DNA from: Varunaivibrio sulfuroxidans
Lineage (GTDB): Bacteria; Pseudomonadota; Alphaproteobacteria; Rhodospirillales; Magnetovibrionaceae
DNA length: 64,000 bases
Direction of reading: 5' to 3'
NCBI RefSeq assembly: GCF_029318635.1
Contig: NZ_CP119676.1
Coordinates: forward strand, 1,043,501-1,107,500
The position numbers were made by a program, and so were the translations under genes. Positions 62,182 through 64,000 of this stretch are shown here, piece by piece. How positions within the stretch are numbered: position 1 is the stretch's first letter; every line of letters begins with the position of its first letter. Below the pieces are notes generated by a model that saw only the letters and a list, made by a program, of their open reading frames with translations, did not search any database and was not told the DNA's origin.

Positions 62182-63021
62182 TTAAGCCGCCATGGGCATG
62201 CCCATGGCAAGTTTTTGTTTTGGCGTTATTCCGCCAATGGCCATGTTGGGCCGTTCATTGTTGTAAGTCCACAACCATGCTGTGGCTGCTTCCTGTACCT
62301 CGTCAATCGTTTCAAAAATATATTGGTTCAGCCAATCATATCTGACCGTCCTGTTATAGCGTTCCACGTAGGCATTCTGCTGTGGTTTGCCGGGCTGGAT
62401 AAATTGCAACCCGATGCCACGTTTCTCGGCCCAGGTCGCCAGCAATTCACTGACATATTCCGGGCCATTATCGCAGCGAATGGTACAGGGCGATCCACGC
62501 CACTCGATGATCTGGTTCAGCGCCCGAATAACGCGGGTCGCTGGCAGAGAAAAATCAACCTCGATCCCAAGCCCTTCCCGATTGAAGTCATCAATGACAT
62601 TGAAGGTCCTGAAGCTACGGCCATCACCGAGTTGATCGTGCATAAAATCCATCGACCACATGTCGTTGATCGTTTTCGGCACAGCAAGCGGTTCCGGCTT
62701 TTCCCGATACAGCCGTTTCTTCGGCTTGATCCGCAGGTTCAGCGCCAGCTCGCAGTAAATCCGATAAACACGTTTGTGGTTCCAGCCAAAGCCCCTGACG
62801 TTACGCAAATACAAAAAGCACAGCTTGAAGCCCCAGTTGCGTTGCCGGTTCGTCAGCAAGATCAACCCGTCGGCAATCTCGGCATTCTCATCGCTCAGCT
62901 TCGGCTGATAGCGATAGCTGCTTTCACTGATCGTGAAGGCCGCGCACGCTGACCGGATGTTAAGCCGCCCCGTGTTGACAGCACATTGTGCCATCTCACG
63001 ACGCCGGGACGGCTTCACCAC
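62182..63021 (-). CDS. IS3-family transposase OrfB
   Basis: About 279 residues with the DDE core: first Asp in [15 protein letters not shown], second in [12 protein letters not shown], Glu in [13 protein letters not shown]. An N-terminal HTH_21-type region precedes it. It is probably translated by -1 frameshifting from OrfA, and the TAA is followed by the IS end. Confidence 0.92.
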   Translation of the reverse strand: MVKPSRRREMAQCAVNTGRLNIRSACAAFTISESSYRYQPKLSDENAEIADGLILLTNRQRNWGFKLCFLYLRNVRGFGWNHKRVYRIYCELALNLRIKPKKRLYREKPEPLAVPKTINDMWSMDFMHDQLGDGRSFRTFNVIDDFNREGLGIEVDFSLPATRVIRALNQIIEWRGSPCTIRCDNGPEYVSELLATWAEKRGIGLQFIQPGKPQQNAYVERYNRTVRYDWLNQYIFETIDEVQEAATAWLWTYNNERPNMAIGGITPKQKLAMGMPMAA

Positions 63022-63281
63022 TTTTTTGCCAGGGCTTCCTTGATGACATTGTTTTGAAGTTGCACATCGGCGTACATCTTCTTGAGTCGGCTGTTTTCAG
63101 CCTCAAGTTCCTTCATCCGCCCCATCAGTGACGCATCCATGCCGCCATATTTGGCCCGCCATTTATAAAAGCAGGCATTGCTCATACCGTGCTCTCGGCA
63201 AAGCTCCGGAACCGGCGTGCCAGCCTCCGCCTGCTTCAAAATATTGATGATCTGGCTGTCCGTGTATCGGGATTTCTTCAT
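63015..63281 (-). CDS. IS3-family OrfA with -1 frameshift signal
   Basis: 88-residue helix-turn-helix protein ([39 protein letters not shown]) with a leucine-zipper-like end. AGGAG precedes ATG 63281. Near its end the slippery heptamer A-AAA-AAG (minus strand, plus coordinates 63021-63027) overlaps the OrfB frame and should give the OrfAB transposase. Confidence 0.92.
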   Translation of the reverse strand: MKKSRYTDSQIINILKQAEAGTPVPELCREHGMSNACFYKWRAKYGGMDASLMGRMKELEAENSRLKKMYADVQLQNNVIKEALAKKW

Positions 63282-63328
63282 TTGAATCTCCTGTAAAAAC
63301 ATTACGAGAAAATTCTACTTTTGAAGAC

Positions 63329-64000
63329 GATGGATTCAATTGGTCACAGCAACACCGTGTCGAGTCTATGAGCTGGCGTTTCGAAGTCCAATGTTTTTCT
63401 TGGGCGACTGTTAAGTTTTTCAGCAACTCTATTGAGGTCGCGCTGTGAATATCCTGACAAGCAATGTCCCTTGGGAAAATATTGCCGCAGCAATCCATTC
63501 GTATTCTCGTTTGTTCCTCGCTGCCAAGGGCTGCTTGGATCACAAAAATATACGTCCATGTTCGTTGCCATTGAGAACTTTCGGTGTGCGGCTAATTCTG
63601 TGCCCCGATCCCAAGTTAGACTTTGCCTCAAAAGGTTCGGTAGTTTTTTCATTTGCTTCGATAACGCGGTCACAACGGTCTCCGTGTCTTTTCCATCGAC
63701 TTTCACCAAGACTGTAAACCTCGATTGGCGTTCCACAACCGTCGCAATGTAACTGTTCTTTGAACCGCAGATGAGATCGCCTTCCCAATGCCCAGGAACG
63801 GCCCGATCTTCGATTAAGGCCGGTCGTTCACTGATCGAAACACCGCCAACAATCGCTCCCCTGGAGGCCACTTTATGGTTTTTAGAATGCCTGAACTTGC
63901 GTTTGGTTCTCAGGTGGTTTCGCATTTCCTTTCGAAATAAACCACGCGTTTGTATAAACAAACTTTTGTAAATTGTTTCGGGGGACACGCGTAAACTTTC
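63329..64000 (-). mobile_element. IS30-family insertion sequence, inverted second copy (cut by window end)
   Basis: Begins with the same 26-bp terminus as the 3' end of the first copy (63329-63354) and runs to the window edge in opposite orientation. The remaining half lies outside the window. Confidence 0.92.
63344..64000 (-). CDS. IS30-family transposase (C-terminal part, gene cut by window edge)
   Basis: Covers the catalytic core and C-terminus from about residue 161; the 214 residues from SPETIYKSLF onward are identical to the transposase of the copy at 50565, including all three acidic catalytic residues. The N-terminal DNA-binding region is beyond the window. Confidence 0.92.
   Translation of the reverse strand, partial: ESLRVSPETIYKSLFIQTRGLFRKEMRNHLRTKRKFRHSKNHKVASRGAIVGGVSISERPALIEDRAVPGHWEGDLICGSKNSYIATVVERQSRFTVLVKVDGKDTETVVTALSKQMKKLPNLLRQSLTWDRGTELAAHRKFSMATNMDVYFCDPSSPWQRGTNENTNGLLRQYFPKGHCLSGYSQRDLNRVAEKLNSRPRKTLDFETPAHRLDTVLL

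Larger units (their letters stand above)
62167..63323 (-). mobile_element. IS3-family insertion sequence
   Basis: About 1.16 kb with OrfA and OrfB on the minus strand. The ends share AAGTAGAAT (62170-62178 and, inverted, 63312-63320); exact termini are estimated. The right end is 6 bases from the second IS30 copy. Its OrfB C-terminus is the same type as the relic at 51739. Confidence 0.85.

Overview
The window is a high-GC (roughly 60-65%) alphaproteobacterial chromosome segment, most likely from a member of the Rhodospirillales. The lineage is suggested by the phasin gene, the C4-pathway 5-aminolevulinate synthase (hemA), HspQ, two ELM1-type proteins, and the conserved gene orders rplU-rpmA-obgE-proB-proA-nadD-rsfS-rlmH-gpmI-envC-ctpA-rppH and uvrC-pgsA-mobB-moeA-moaD-moaE. 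The genus cannot be fixed from the sequence.

Bases 1-44650 are ordinary core chromosome. They hold proline synthesis (proC tail, proA, proB), a phasin with a palindromic operator, csaA, two OmpR/EnvZ-type two-component systems, a MarR regulator divergent from ilvE, molybdopterin synthesis, phospholipid and DNA repair genes (pgsA, uvrC), pterin synthesis (folB with an SDR partner), envelope growth factors (envC, ctpA, a divergent polysaccharide deacetylase), ribosomal L21/L27 with ObgE, a globin-coupled diguanylate cyclase, pyrE, a TPP enzyme, a UspA protein, a class III aminotransferase and hemA. A 129-bp intergenic element with a hairpin occurs twice here.

Bases 44650-64000 are an accessory island. 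It starts with decayed coding sequence and a truncated mobilization gene (45242), followed by a complete arsenic operon arsR-arsC-arsD-arsA-CBS-arsB. Then comes a zone of nested insertion sequences: two different IS3-family 3' relics around an intact IS30-family element (50501-51719). An intact IS3-family element (about 62167-63323) and a second, inverted IS30 copy (63329 to the window end) close the island on the right, so 11.6 kb lies between inverted IS30 copies.

Inside that interval is the most unusual structure in the window. A plasmid replication gene, repC, has lost its 5' end. It is followed by six toxin-antitoxin modules, all on the + strand and all toxin-first: hicAB, higBA, hicAB, a RelE/HigA pair with a frameshifted toxin, higBA and brnTA. 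The modules are separated by repeats made of the 3' end of a large serine recombinase gene joined to the 3' end of repC (two 524-bp copies, plus a 91-bp repC-only copy). The array ends in the longest recombinase copy, which has lost its catalytic domain. The simplest reading is that variants of one unit, repC end - TA payload - recombinase end, accumulated in tandem and lost their internal parts. Beyond it lie a VbhA-Fic module with a broken toxin, a TraJ/MobC-type relaxosome gene with two small partners, and an XRE antitoxin-like gene. A homologous fragment of the relaxosome gene lies at 45242 in the opposite orientation, so much of the island is probably plasmid-derived.
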